Positions 1 to 29,800 of a stretch of DNA of 64,000 nt are shown piece after piece. The first letter of the stretch is position 1, and each line of letters starts with the position of its first letter. The notes under the pieces were generated by a model. The model saw only the letters and a program-made list of their open reading frames with translations, was not told the origin of the DNA and did no database searches. The DNA is taken from positions 3,658,501 through 3,722,500 of the forward strand of contig NC_135549.1 in the NCBI RefSeq assembly GCF_964340395.1, read 5' to 3'. The stretch is from Glandiceps talaboti. Its lineage: Eukaryota > Hemichordata > Enteropneusta > Spengelidae. A program made the position numbers and the translations under genes.

Positions 1-1085
1 TATGTGTATATGCGCTGGTGCTCATAGCAACTTGAACCAAAGTCAATTACCTTGATACCGCTTCGCCCTTGTTGTTTGAGGAGAATGTTCTCAGGTTTAA
101 GGTCGCAGTGAATAATCCTATTGCGATGGAGGGCATCCAGACATTGTAATAGAGAATGGGCAAACTTCCTAACAAGCTGCAAGCTAAATCCTTGGAACTT
201 ATTCTTCTTTATTAGTTCATAGAGGTTCATACTTAGCAGTTCAAATGTTATACACATATGATTGCGGAAATTAAAGTTTTCTAACATATGTATGAGGTTC
301 ATATTGTTATCTTTGTCCTGCTTACGTAGATGATCTAAGATCCTTATTTCTTCTTGTGCTTGCCTATGGAACCTTTTCTCGTTTCTAACCATTTTCAATG
401 CTATGTGTTGATTGGTTTTATGATCGTAAGCTTTCACGACCTGTCCAAAACTCCCTTTGCCGATCACTTTAAGTACTTCGTACCTGTACGCAATATGATC
501 GTGAGGTACATGTAGATAGGAACCCTGATCGTCATCATATCCGCAGTTGTTGGGGCCACCTATGACACCTTGGCGCTTTTTTGCATTCGGTCCGACGAAG
601 AAGACATTCGAACTGTTGAATATTTCGTGGTGCTCGTACGACGTTAGTTTGTGCATATACTGTTTCATAGCGTCTTCCGGGGTCACCGGAAGAGTTTTTC
701 CTTTCGCTGATCCTGATTTGGAACCAAGACTAGCTGCACTTGCCTGTCTACGTACGTCGGGTAGTGTAGGCGGAGGGTGAGGTTGGGTATGCGGCACATG
801 ATTGGGCACATTATCGGTGTTCCCTCCGTGAATTCGTTTGTGGTGATGATGATCATCGTTGTACAGCTGCTGTACTTGTACACTTCCTACTTTTTCGTGT
901 TTCGGTATATGATGCTTTGACGGTGCTATAGGTGGCAGTTCAACATGCGATGCAGGATCACCAACTGTCCGTGACGTGTCGGACAAATGGGCATAGGCGG
1001 CCGGTCCCGTTGTTGTAACCAATGATCGAGTCCTTGTCACTTGCTGCGGTTTTCTCGTCAACGTATCCGCTCCCGTTGCCGCCAT
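1..1085 (-). CDS. DYRK2: DYRK2-type dual-specificity kinase, first coding exon (3' part outside window)
   Basis: Dual-specificity tyrosine-regulated kinase, class II. Family members autophosphorylate a tyrosine in the activation loop, then act on Ser/Thr substrates. The minus-strand ATG at 1083-1085 opens 361 uninterrupted codons. Visible parts: a variable His/Pro-rich N-terminus that starts [13 protein letters not shown] and contains VQVQQLY; the class II DYRK homology and NAPA-like region near residues 135-200 ([28 protein letters not shown]); glycine loop GKGSFGQV (209-216); catalytic lysine in ALK (229-231); HCDLKPEN (326-333); DFG (348-350). The first tyrosine of the YxY loop is residue 360, and the codon of the second is split by the window edge. 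The LTRKP and QVQQL segments favour DYRK2 over DYRK3 or DYRK4. The start has A at -3 and G at +4, and ATGGCGGC overlaps a YY1-like motif. The C-lobe is not visible. Confidence 0.97.
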   Translation of the reverse strand, partial: MAATGADTLTRKPQQVTRTRSLVTTTGPAAYAHLSDTSRTVGDPASHVELPPIAPSKHHIPKHEKVGSVQVQQLYNDDHHHHKRIHGGNTDNVPNHVPHTQPHPPPTLPDVRRQASAASLGSKSGSAKGKTLPVTPEDAMKQYMHKLTSYEHHEIFNSSNVFFVGPNAKKRQGVIGGPNNCGYDDDQGSYLHVPHDHIAYRYEVLKVIGKGSFGQVVKAYDHKTNQHIALKMVRNEKRFHRQAQEEIRILDHLRKQDKDNNMNLIHMLENFNFRNHMCITFELLSMNLYELIKKNKFQGFSLQLVRKFAHSLLQCLDALHRNRIIHCDLKPENILLKQQGRSGIKVIDFGSSCYEHQRIYT

Positions 1086-1360
1086 TGTAACCCACGATCT
1101 CCTCTAAAATATTGCTCGAATAAAAAATCTACCCCAGATGTAAACAAGAAGGTAGATTTTACCTGAATCTGTCCATTGAAACGGTGTGAATCTTGTCCCC
1201 TGCCCGCGAACAAAATGGCTGCCTTGAAATGTTGCTGTTTTTTTCCTCGCCAACCGGAGCACTATCGAATTCAAGGGCTGTCGCTATGACGACACCGAGG
1301 CTTCCTGCATAAATAGGTAACGTCAGCTAGCAACTAGGTACCCACGTGACATAGTAAGCC
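1086..1360 (-). promoter_or_regulatory. likely DYRK2 promoter / 5'UTR region
   Basis: This stretch is visibly richer in CpG than the rest of the window. It holds an AAAATGGCTGCC YY1-like motif near 1212, an AACGTCA half-CRE near 1319 and a CACGTG E-box near 1344. The position directly upstream of the DYRK2 start and the composition support a promoter. The exact start site cannot be seen. Confidence 0.45.
1104..1162 (-). other. possible short 5'UTR intron of DYRK2
   Basis: On the minus strand, CAG/GTAAAAT at 1162 and a T-rich tract ending TTTTAG at 1104 frame a 59-nt segment just upstream of the DYRK2 start codon. It has GT-AG ends and an AT-rich body. No transcript evidence is available and 59 nt is short for an animal intron, so this is speculative. 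Confidence 0.25.
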
Positions 1361-1728
1361 AATCATATATGCCGCGTAATGTTGTGTTGTCCTGATGGCT
1401 ACCATGTTGACTGGTATTGTCATGTAAACTATATACAGCATGTGACCAGTTTTGGCCAATTATCAGTAGACATTCGATACAAATGAAATTTTACCGGCCA
1501 CTATAGCACTGATCATGCTTGAGCGCCGCTTTGGAATTCGTTACATTGCGTATCACTATAAACACGTTCGACCAACCACACGGATTATATTACACGATTG
1601 CACTTGTTTTTGTTTTAATTTTCTTTCCCCTTCAACATTTAAAAAAAAGTAATTTCTTATCATTTAAACAACTGAAATTTGAAATTAACATACAACTATA
1701 GTAATTATTATTTTATTGTATTATGTGA

Positions 1729-1743
1729 GGGGGGGGGGGGGGG
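1729..1743 (+). repeat. poly-G tract
   Basis: Fifteen consecutive G. Length is likely polymorphic or assembly-sensitive. Confidence 0.9.
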
Positions 1744-2996
1744 TCCGCAACATGCAAGGTGGGCCATCAGTAATGAAAGTGTATAAAATCAATAATTGTA
1801 ACTAAATCACAGTAAGGGGCAGCCAGGTACCAGCACTTGCAAACACTATACATGTTTATGGATACAGTACAGGGTTGTAAATGGGACAATGAACTTTAAA
1901 TATAAAGAGAGTTTAAATTTTGACAAAAGTCAAAGTAAATTAAAAGTTAACCTTTTAGATATGAAGGGGAAAAAAGAAATTTGTGAAGTGGACAATACGC
2001 AATAATATTTTAATTGTCCTTTCATTGATATATGTTTATTTTATTCTTAAACTGATGATTGTCATCAACTTTTTAATTGGTGATGAAAAGTTGAATTATC
2101 TACTAATACATGTATCTTTTTTTTATTTAAAATTCCCCTTATTACACAGTATAAAGTCTACTATATATGGTGTAACACCTCACTTTTTTTTTGAATAACG
2201 AAGTTAATTTGCAACTTCAATGTGATACAAATTGTATTTCACATCTAAACTTGAGTAAAACTTTTCAAATTCAACTTTTTACAGGTGTTTTCCACTCTAT
2301 ACATCAGAACTTGAACAGTTTGTAAACAACCCCTTCAACATGTATGTATAAGTTTTACAGTAATGCATGATGCTAGGAAAAATATATAATTTTTTTAAAT
2401 AGAAAAACTGACCTTTCAGGCCTAAAAGTTTACATTTGTAAACCCTATTTTTTTTTTATGGTTTCTGACGACCGTTTGACCAATTGTATATAAATCCTGG
2501 TCTATTAGCAAAGCTTTATTGTTGGCAAAATAGTTCTAATCAACTAACAGTGACATGCAACTAGATGCCTACAGGGATATCAACAGGTGAATGGCAAAAT
2601 ATTGCCAATAGAGGGCGCTATTACATGACAATAGTTAGGTTTTGTAAATCGCACATAATTTCTCAGAAATTTCATACATTTCACTATACAAACTTTGACT
2701 CTTTGCTGAGCCTCTCCTCAGGTGGTATAATTCATCATTGAGAAAATGGTGTAACAAGGATGCCAAGGTTCAATAGTTGTGCTGTAGCATATGAGGGGGC
2801 AGGACAGGTGGTGGGGGTGTATAAACTTGCATGTGTGGTTGACTTTACTGTCTTCTCTACTATAAACTTTGTGAGGGTAGCATTTACCGAAACAAGAAGT
2901 TTTTATACTGTCATGCATATGCATGTTATTTATCATCTTCCTAGAGTGAATAGTTTTAACCATAGACCGTGGGTGGAGGGTCTATGTTTTAACTGG

Positions 2997-3047
2997 TGTA
3001 GATGGTATATATGGGGGTTCAATTTTTATGATCTCTCTGTGGAGCCA
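2997..3047 (+). repeat. half copy of a dispersed hairpin repeat
   Basis: About 45 nt match, with mismatches, the reverse complement of 4732-4780 (shared features: GTAGATGGTATATATG-like start, GGGTTCAATTTT, ATGATCTCTCT). It looks like one arm of the foldback family seen at 4701-4763 and 46528-46609. A separate small hairpin with CATAGACC/GGTCTATG arms lies just upstream near 2970-2996. Confidence 0.5.
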
Positions 3048-4273
3048 GCACCACATCAGTATAGTATCTAGACTCATAGATTTTAACATGTAGCATGGAC
3101 TGATTGTTCAGTCACTATTTGGAACTATTAAACGAGTGTATCAGTATCACAGATTCAGCCAGCAGACAGGCTAACATTTGGGCCAAGTTATAAGATCCTA
3201 ATATATATCATTTAGACCTGACTAGTCCTGCTATTGAGTTTCCAAAAATAAACATTCTGACAATGGAAGGTGGCTGATACTTCCATATTCAGACTGACCA
3301 AGACTTTGTACAGGCAGTGATTACACTTTTACAGAAGCCTAGAGTAACGTCGTGTGGGGATATTGACTATCGAAGATGAGAGCTAAAAAGCCTACATAAC
3401 TTGACTCCAGGCTACGATTACATTGACAAAGAGACTAAATTTAGACCCAAAAGTTCAACAATTTGCCATATTAACCACTGAAGGTATACAGAACAAACAA
3501 ATCATCACCCTCATGACAACTCATATATTTTTTGGAGACAAAAGCACAGTAGGTATTTACACTTTTTTTCATGAGGTACTTAGTGCCCAATTGTGCTGCA
3601 TATTTGCCACATGGAATTGTTACTACACCAATGTCTCGACCATGGTATATGTCAAGAGTCTGAAGACACCTGTACACCATCTATGTCCTATGGCGAGGTC
3701 CATTATAAATAGGGTAAATCTTTCCAGATTTAGAATGTGTTAAAAGATGATGAGAAACCTCGTGTGTATGACTTCCTATATGCATTGTAGACACTGAATT
3801 GACACTATTCACAGCATGTTAATTTCAAACAATGACTTCCTTCGTCTCCAGGCCATTTCCTATGCAGACATACACAAGCAAGTTACATGTCTGTTGTTTA
3901 TTGTTATGCAAATTTTATGCAGCCAATGGCAGGATGCATTGAAGGAACTACAGAAAAAGAAAAGGGAAAAACAACTCATAGCCTGTTTGTTGTTGCATAA
4001 TAAAATATCGCCAAGGTTGCCCTGATTGTAGACTTTTATGACTCACTGCCAATATCTGATATTTATAGTATTATTTGTCTACCTGAAAACTCAGAATACT
4101 AAATTCTTTTAGTGGTCTGAGCTGAAAATAATGTCAAGGATCGTGAATATTTTTTTCAAAATTGAGAATCTCCCAAATAGGAAGTGGAATTTCATCATGA
4201 TGGCTATTTTGAGACTTGAATGTAAATACCACTGAAATAAGTTTTCTTCTTTCACTAGAGAATTACTGTGAAT

Positions 4274-4400
4274 GACTAACACTACTACACTATTTCACCA
4301 TCCTAACTGACATTTTGATTTTTTTTAATTTTCACTAATCCTTCCTGGAGCAAAAATTCAAAAAACCAAAGTCAGTTAGGACAGTGAAATAGTGTTAGTC
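4274..4400. mobile_element. MITE-like foldback repeat
   Basis: The left arm 4274-4311 and right arm 4371-4400 are inverted copies beginning GACTAACACTA and ending CCTAACTGAC. The left arm has an 8-nt insertion and two mismatches relative to the right. The spacer is about 60 nt and T/A-rich. The total of 127 bp with terminal inversion and no coding capacity fits a short non-autonomous element; no target-site duplication is obvious. Confidence 0.6.
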
Positions 4401-4700
4401 CTTCATGTCTATTTGTAGGCTAGATATTTACACATTGTAGTGTCAACACTTTTTTGCACCTCTAGTTATTTGAGTAACTACATTTAGATCCTCCTGTCAC
4501 ATCTAGTGTTGAGACAATGAAGGAGAACAAGTGACTTGTTCAAACATGTCTTTAAAAGTGAAAGTAGAAGAGAATTTGTGAATGGATGTACTCCATGCAG
4601 TACACTCAACCCACTTATACATACATGATGTAAACACAGAAAGTGCACTTGCTATAATGAACTTTCCAAGTAACTTTGACAATAGTCTGGAAACTCTTTT

Positions 4701-4763
4701 TGTGGACTCATTTTCTACCCTCTCCATCGTACATGGAGAGAGATCATAGAAAATGAACCCACA
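4701..4763. repeat. hairpin repeat, copy of a dispersed foldback family
   Basis: Arms TGTGGACTCATTTTCT..CTCTCCA (4701-4726) and TGGAGAGAGATCATAGAAAA..CCCACA (4734-4763) pair around a 7-nt loop. The right arm resembles the one at 46574-46609 and the inverted half copy at 2997-3045. Confidence 0.6.
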
Positions 4764-5457
4764 TATATACTTTGTAGACCACTCTGACAACAACATGCAT
4801 GCTAATGAACAATTGACGTTTCTTCTGAGACTATCGAGATATTTGGTTTTTAGGTGATGATGGCACCTGCCTTTAATTTGTATTTTGACTGACTTGTGAA
4901 TAAAAATACAGTGACTTAATTCAAGATAGGCACATTGTTTTTATCAGTTCATAGTCTAGAATATAAGGATATAGGAGGGGGAAAATGCTTCTGTTATTAA
5001 AAAATAAAGGAACTGAACTGAACAAAGAGAATGTATTAGATCTACTGACCTTACTATTTGATCAGTTCATCTGTAATGTTGAACAATTTAGTAGATTTTG
5101 TAATATGTGTGTTGCTAGTGGATTAACTCTATGTCACCAATAATAGCTGCCAAATATAGCAATTTCATTGCTTTTATTATTCACCACAACTGAGACTGTG
5201 AGGGCGCTGTTCTTCCGTCTGTGTGTCCCATGGGAGAGTTACCATCACTGTATTACTACTAGTCTATTAAATCATGAAACATTGCTGTGTTCCACACCGC
5301 ATATTATGGAGATTGCGGGTCCTTATCAATATTATTATATATTGGATGGTCAGTAGAAGTGTTCACGCATGTGAATGAAATATCATCACTCTGCCTTCGC
5401 AAAAAGTTAAAGTTAGTCTGTTATTAATCTTTCTCTAATCATCCCAAATTCAATAAT

Positions 5458-5463
5458 TTTATT
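5458..5463 (-). terminator. candidate QARS1 polyadenylation signal
   Basis: AATAAA on the minus strand, the first canonical hexamer downstream of the QARS1 stop codon. It would give a 3'UTR of roughly 0.4 kb. Supported by position only. Confidence 0.3.
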
Positions 5464-5871
5464 GCATAATTTAATAAATCAGTTTTCCTCCAAAAAATTA
5501 CCAAAATTCATCGCTGAAAATGGTTTGAAGGATTGATCAGATTCTGATGGCTAATACTTGGCTTCAAAGTTTTACAATTTCAGGGGTTGTAAAATTTTGT
5601 TTCTACTTCATAAAAACATTCCTTTGTTTCAATTCCAGGTATAGATTTTTCCACTTGTGTCATCCATCTCTATAAATACATTCTATAAGCATATCAAGAC
5701 TTGTGAGGGCGCTGTGACAATGGAAGGAAACAGAAATCTGAACTGGAAGACCTTCAATAGGTCAGCCAACTTGGAGGGAGTGAAATCAAATTGTTCTGAT
5801 GCTAGAAAAGTGCTTTAAGTTATAAACCCTGCTGGTTATTCTTGTATTTTGTGCTTGTCTTCTTGAATTAT

Positions 5872-24099
<18,228 letters not shown>

Positions 24100-24186
24100 G
24101 TTGACTGCTTTGCTTTTGCGCAGAAAGTGTGATATGTGATGCATTATGGGAAAGCAGGAAATGAAGATGCGTCGAGGCAGGTAGTG
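24100..24186. promoter_or_regulatory. compact QARS1 promoter, possibly bidirectional
   Basis: TGCATTATGGGAA at 24140-24152 (minus strand TTCCCATAATGCA) fits the ZNF143/Staf type of motif. AACATGGCGGAC across the QARS1 start codon resembles a YY1 site. Both are typical of housekeeping promoters. Only about 90 bp separate the QARS1 ATG from the candidate plus-strand exon. Confidence 0.5.
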
Positions 24187-24252
24187 ATGTTATGGAGCAT
24201 GGCATGTATGAAGTCATCGCAGGCATGGAGCGTGGGCGTCAACTCAACAAAG
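24187..24252 (+). other. candidate first exon of a divergent plus-strand transcript
   Basis: A strong donor, ACAAAG/GTAAGCC, at 24253 follows 22 codons from ATG 24187 (MLWSMACMKSSQAWSVGVNS and two more). A second frame from ATG 24192 is also open. CpG content is higher than in the flanks. No downstream exon was found, so this may be a non-coding promoter-associated exon. Confidence 0.25.
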
Positions 24253-26094
24253 GTAAGCCATCATAAAATCAGTTTGATATTGCTAACACACTGACAACTT
24301 AACTATCAAGCAAGTAGTGAAAAAAATATGTTTACAAATTATTGTAAACTCATTAACTTGGAATTTCATCATTTTCCTTGGCTCGTTTACTGTTTACACA
24401 TCATGATATATTCAATAAATGGACGTGCTTTGTTCATTTCATATTTTTCTGATAGAAATTTCGATTGATGCAGTAGTTCAGGGAGAAAATGTAAAAATAG
24501 TTGTAACAAAGTCAACTAAATGATAGTCTTTGTGGATGGAATGTGTATATATTATCATTTCAAATGCATACATGAATAATATATGATTATGTATATCATT
24601 TTTGTTGTAGTAGAGTAGATATGAGCACAAAGGATATCAAACTGCTTGTTCAGCACAATTCGGCTTCATAATAGCTCATTTGATATTAATTTTCAATGTG
24701 ATCAATGTACACATACTTGATGGAATGAATACATAAAATTGTCTTGTTGCATTGAATTGTTTCTAATATATTTCATATACTTGAAAAATCTGCTCAAAAT
24801 CAAAATGTTGAAAGAAATATTCTAGAGCCGAAATTTGAAAAATCTGATTTTTTTCTTACTGAAATTTGCAAGTTTGTAAAATATAAAATACAATAGTACC
24901 CAATTTACCAATTTATCATAATTTTTTTTAATTGATATTTTAATATATTTGAAAGTCTTTTTGTTTTACTGTTCATTGTATGTTGGAAGGGAACCTTTGT
25001 TCTTTCAAAACAGAATTTTGTGTACACTAGAATTCCTTGTTAATAGTTCACAGTGAATACAGACAGCATATCTAGCATTGTCTCAATGCCTTCATTCATT
25101 TTGTAAATAAAATTGTTGTAGCTGAGTCAAAGTAGCAACATGCTGGAATTGTAACTAGTATTACATATACTGATGTTGTTGCTATAGAAACAAGGTCACC
25201 AAGTGACCTCTTTTTTGGCCATTTGACATAACAGTGTACTGTATAACTATGAATAAACACAAGATGTGTAGACAAACCAAAAGAGTGTCACCATTTGAAG
25301 ACTTTAACATCTATTTGTTAGAATTTGAATAAAAAATTCCTTCTGAAATTTGTGTTGTTGTATTCAGTAGATCTCATTCATATTATTCTATCAATTTGTT
25401 ACTTTCTTTTGATGAATTTTATACAAATCATTTGAATTCATTACATTCAATGCCGACAGTACTATATCGACTTGGGTAGAGGTCAAAGGTCGCATTATGA
25501 TAACCACATCATACTCATAGTCTCCTCATTTCCATTGGTAAATATACAGCCATAATGTTTTTTCCACACTAAAAAAACTGTATAAAATTTAAAAACTTTC
25601 ATAAAAGACTTTAGTTTGTGTTGAACTTAAAGTAATATGACTAATAAAGTAAATATCTAATAGGGAATAATATTATTTTTCATATTTTAAATGTTCCTAA
25701 AGATGATTTACATATTTGCATGTTGGTAAAAAACCAAATAATGATAGCTTGATTTGTAAGTGACATTATCATTAAGTACATGAATCTGATTGTTTGAAAA
25801 TATAAATCATTTGTCATTATGTAGCACTTAATATGTTAAATTTAATAATATCTAAAAAAAAAAAAAAAAAAATCCAAAGAGGAAATTGTGTTGAAAATTG
25901 GAAAATCATTGTTTTCAATGCAAAGTAGGTTTATATTAACATTACAATGAAATCCAGTTGACCATCGAGAAAGGAACAGACACAACTGTGATTTTCAAGA
26001 TAAAATTAAATTGTAAGACCCTGTATATAAACAATCACACTCTTTGGAAAGCCCAATTCAAACAATCAACACCAAGTGTTGTATCTGATAACAG
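24253..26094. other. AT-rich non-coding stretch
   Basis: No coding signal on either strand. It holds an A-run near 25855-25871 and a DR1-like AGGTCAAAGGTC at 25480-25491. Otherwise featureless. Confidence 0.7.
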
Positions 26095-26843
26095 GACACA
26101 GGGAACCTTGCACACCCCTGTAACATTCATATACCTAGGACATGGTTGTGCACATTATCATAGCTGTACCAGCTAAGTTGAGCCATAGGGGACTGTACCA
26201 GTTATGTGTACAATATCCCTGTAACAGCTCTGGCCAACACACTAGGTGTAACATACCTAGATTTGACAGATGTGTGTAACTGGTATGGCAATATCAAAAT
26301 AACATGGATTTAAAAATAGCAATGCACCATAGGTTTTTATAACATTTGCATACACAAGCATTTTCCCACAGCCATGTTCCAGCTATGTGAGCATAGCTGT
26401 AATGTAGGTATTTCCCATAGCCATGCACCAGCTATGTAAACATTGCTGTAACAACAGTATTTCCCACAGCCATGTACCAGCTGTGTAAGCAATGCTAGTC
26501 AGATATGAACAAAAGGGTTGCTAGCATGCTACAGGGTACCATTCCACCATAGCTGTTACATGGATGTGCACAGCTGTGTGCTAGGTATGCAGTACACAGC
26601 TATAGTACTGGCATGTGCAAAACAGTCATGACACAGAGGCAGTATTCCACATCCATGCAACAGGCATATTTTTCACAACCATGTACCAGGGCTGTGGGAA
26701 AATATACCCTGTAACAGAGCTGTGAGACACACAGCTGGTACATAGCTGTGCTCTTCTTCCTAGCACTAGGATGTGGCCACATCCTAGCACTAGGACGTGC
26801 ACATCATAGTGCTAGGATGTACACGGTTCCCTGTGTGTGTGTC
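26095..26843. mobile_element. 749-bp foldback element
   Basis: The left end GACACAGGGAACC (26095-26107) is inverted at the right end GGTTCCCTGTGTGTGTGTC (26825-26843). The ends continue imperfectly inward through CCTAG-rich sequence. The interior has three degenerate units of about 50-60 bp containing CAGCCATG, CAGCTATGTAA and GCTGTAAC (26366-26500). A near-perfect palindrome lies at 26758-26795, with AGGATGTGGCCACATCCT as its exact core. No coding capacity. Confidence 0.7.
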
Positions 26844-29800
26844 ATACTTAAATAACACTAGCTATATCAAGGCATGATTTTGTAGATCAACTAATGTTTA
26901 CAAACTCATGAAAAACTCATGTATTCACAAAGATTTATGTGATTCAGTTTGTATCTGGTTATTTTGATAACATTTAATAACATGACATTTTTGAGATATA
27001 AGTATCAGGCTAAGGGGAAAACTAGGCAGGGTCCATGACAGTCACAAGCCATTAGCGGTCCACTTGCAACAAACCCACGGGCTTGCCTGGCGAAAACGGG
27101 TGTTATAAAAGTTGTTTGCATCTCTAAAACTGTTTGTAGTGTTACTTATAATAGCCTAATAAATTGATAACAACTGATATAAGACGGAGATAACGTTTGC
27201 CTCAATTGACTCACTCCTTAGAAATGATCTTACGCTGTGAACTACACTGTTTACTTGTGTTATGTAAGAGCCCATCATCACATGTGTAAATATTGGTACT
27301 CTTTGATAACAAGTCCACTTGCTTGGCTAATGGTTTGTCCCAGTAATGAGTGTGACAGGGTTGGTGTGATGGGTAAGGAAAGACAACCAGCTCTGTGGGG
27401 TATCGTAGAGAAAATATTCAAAAATGCCTCAGAATGTCCTTTTGAAATTAGCAGTAGAAAAGAAAGTTTACAAGAAGAAGACAGCTACAGCTGTGTGAAT
27501 TACATAATGTGAATTACAGATGATGACGTCGTTGATATTTTGATATGTTCAAATTTATCAAATTAAACAACACACACACAGCCCAGACTTATGAATATCG
27601 TAGTCATAGACATTTTAAAATTAATCCTCCATTCCAACATCCACATTTGTGATATAGATGCTTGTCAATGCTAGTTTTCTACACATTGAAACTTGTAAAA
27701 AAAAAAAAAGGACAAATGTTATAGCGCCCTCTACAGTTGTGTAAAATTCTTTCGTTTTTCTTTCACAAGTTTGAATAAATGCATTTGGATAATAAATGCA
27801 TGAAATACATTTGCAAGCATTTTACCACTTCTGATAGGAAAAATGTAACAGCCCCCTCTAGTGGATGTATGTGTTCATTTTGACAGATGTGGACTTGTGT
27901 TGAAGTGAACGGCACAAGACATTTCACAGTGTTTTATACGTCTAGTAAGTATATTTATTCACCTAGAAGTGATTGTGTGTAATACGTACTAACACAAAGA
28001 ACTTGACATTATCTAAAAATAACAAAATACTGTTTAAAGTGATATGTTATAGAATTCTTTACTTATATACTGAGAATAAGAAGACTTTTGATTGTTGTTT
28101 TAGTTTATGTGATTACTTAAAATTGTATTTAAAAAAACAGATTATTCCCTTTCATGAACCATCCAAACTGTAGCATAGTAAGGTGAGAACAGAAAGGAAA
28201 CATTTTAGGTCAAACTTTTAAGTTTTGCAAGTTTACAATAATATATTTTACAGATAAAATAATTACAGCAAAACAGAAATATTTGAAAAATTTAGAACAG
28301 CCCTACATATGTGTATCTTGACGCTTTGTTGACATAACATGATATATTCATTGAAATTGAAATTAGAGCACATGTTGTCCTTGAAAATAAACAGAAAGAA
28401 AATAAGACCCTTAGGATTTCAAATTTTTATTATCCCAACGTTATCAGAACATTAGCTTCCTTTTCTATGATATGGAGATTGATGTGAGATTTTTTATTGT
28501 CCTCATGAAAAATATTAATATGAAATGTTTCCGTAGAGGTTTGTTCATGACAGTGACTCGTTACTTTTATGATATTACATAGAGCTTAATGATGGAACAA
28601 CAAGGCAGTGCAGACAGGTAACGTGATGGTTTATTGATCAAATCTGTCATTTTCATCTGGTCTAGTTTCAGTGTATATCTCATACTTTTATGAGAGACTA
28701 CCAGAGAGATGGGATATTAATGAGACATCAGATAAGATTTAATAGTGAACTTGCTTGGAATGATATCATTTTTGTTTACATTTGTAAACTTTAGAATAAA
28801 AAATTTGTATAGAATTTGATGTTGAGATAGGAAATACAAGTTTATGTATATGACATTGCCTAGTACCATAGCAAGGGAGAGTTCCTGATGCACTAGTATT
28901 GAACAGTGCCCCCTATATGCTAAATAGGAAATTATTCTTTCTCTTTTGAAATGCAAGAGGGCGCTGTCTTGTGTTCATTAACCTGCAGGCCAGTGTTTTC
29001 AATGATTCAGCATGTATCACAAGTGTAAAATTAGAAAATTGAAAATCTGCCAAACTTTAGTGAGTAGTTGTTTTTGTAATGTTGGTGAATTTTCTAGTAA
29101 TGTTTAATCATTGACTGGCCTTCAACCATACCAGCTATTCGAACAAATCCATCATTGTATGTACGTCATTCTTTGGTTCAGGCATACTGTGAGTGTGCAT
29201 TTATTTTCCTGTATTTTTATTGCACAAGTATCAATAACCTAACTTTCCCTTGGAATAAATGATACATTTCTTCAAACAAATAAACTTGTTTTGATGGCGG
29301 ACTTTGAGAAACAAAAAGATATAATTCTTATTCGCTGCATCCTTTTTTATCAACTGTATCCCTTTCAGGTTGTGTTTACATGATATGAAGTGCTTGTAAA
29401 GCAAAAAAAAACATGACAAAATTATAGCAAAGTTATTCAGACTTTTTTAAATTTGTCAAATATACAGTTAAAAACTTAGCATAGCCAGCTGCTGTGTAAA
29501 TATTGACAAAACAAATATACAGTTGTGTGTGCATATTTATGACATATGATATGATATTAAAGACAACACCCCCTCCCCCAACAAAGAAAGTGAAAAAAAA
29601 AGGCATCAGTGTAAATCAGTTGTATGAAGTAGCACCATCTAAAGTGAAACATGGACAATAGGTCTACATATATTCCAGTTATATTTCAAATTTGTCTGTA
29701 GTATATTTCTGTCTTTGTCGTCTATTTCACTTCAACTCCCCCCTGGAGTGCATAATAAGCAAGGGTGTTAGATAAATATAGAGGTAAACACTTTAGCTTT

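Larger units (their letters stand above)
1361..5450. other. intergenic region between DYRK2 (5' side) and QARS1 (3' side)
   Basis: No convincing coding exon on either strand. ORFs here are short and low-complexity. The region holds a 15-nt G run (1729-1743), two hairpin repeats (4274-4400 and 4701-4763), a related half-repeat near 2997-3045 and two copies of an AGGGCGC motif (2610-2619, 5200-5208). Confidence 0.7.

Noticed and set aside
27237-27340. Upstream part of the 91-codon ORF as coding
   Set aside because: Composition changes at the CAG near 27341; the upstream part looks like random T-rich sequence.
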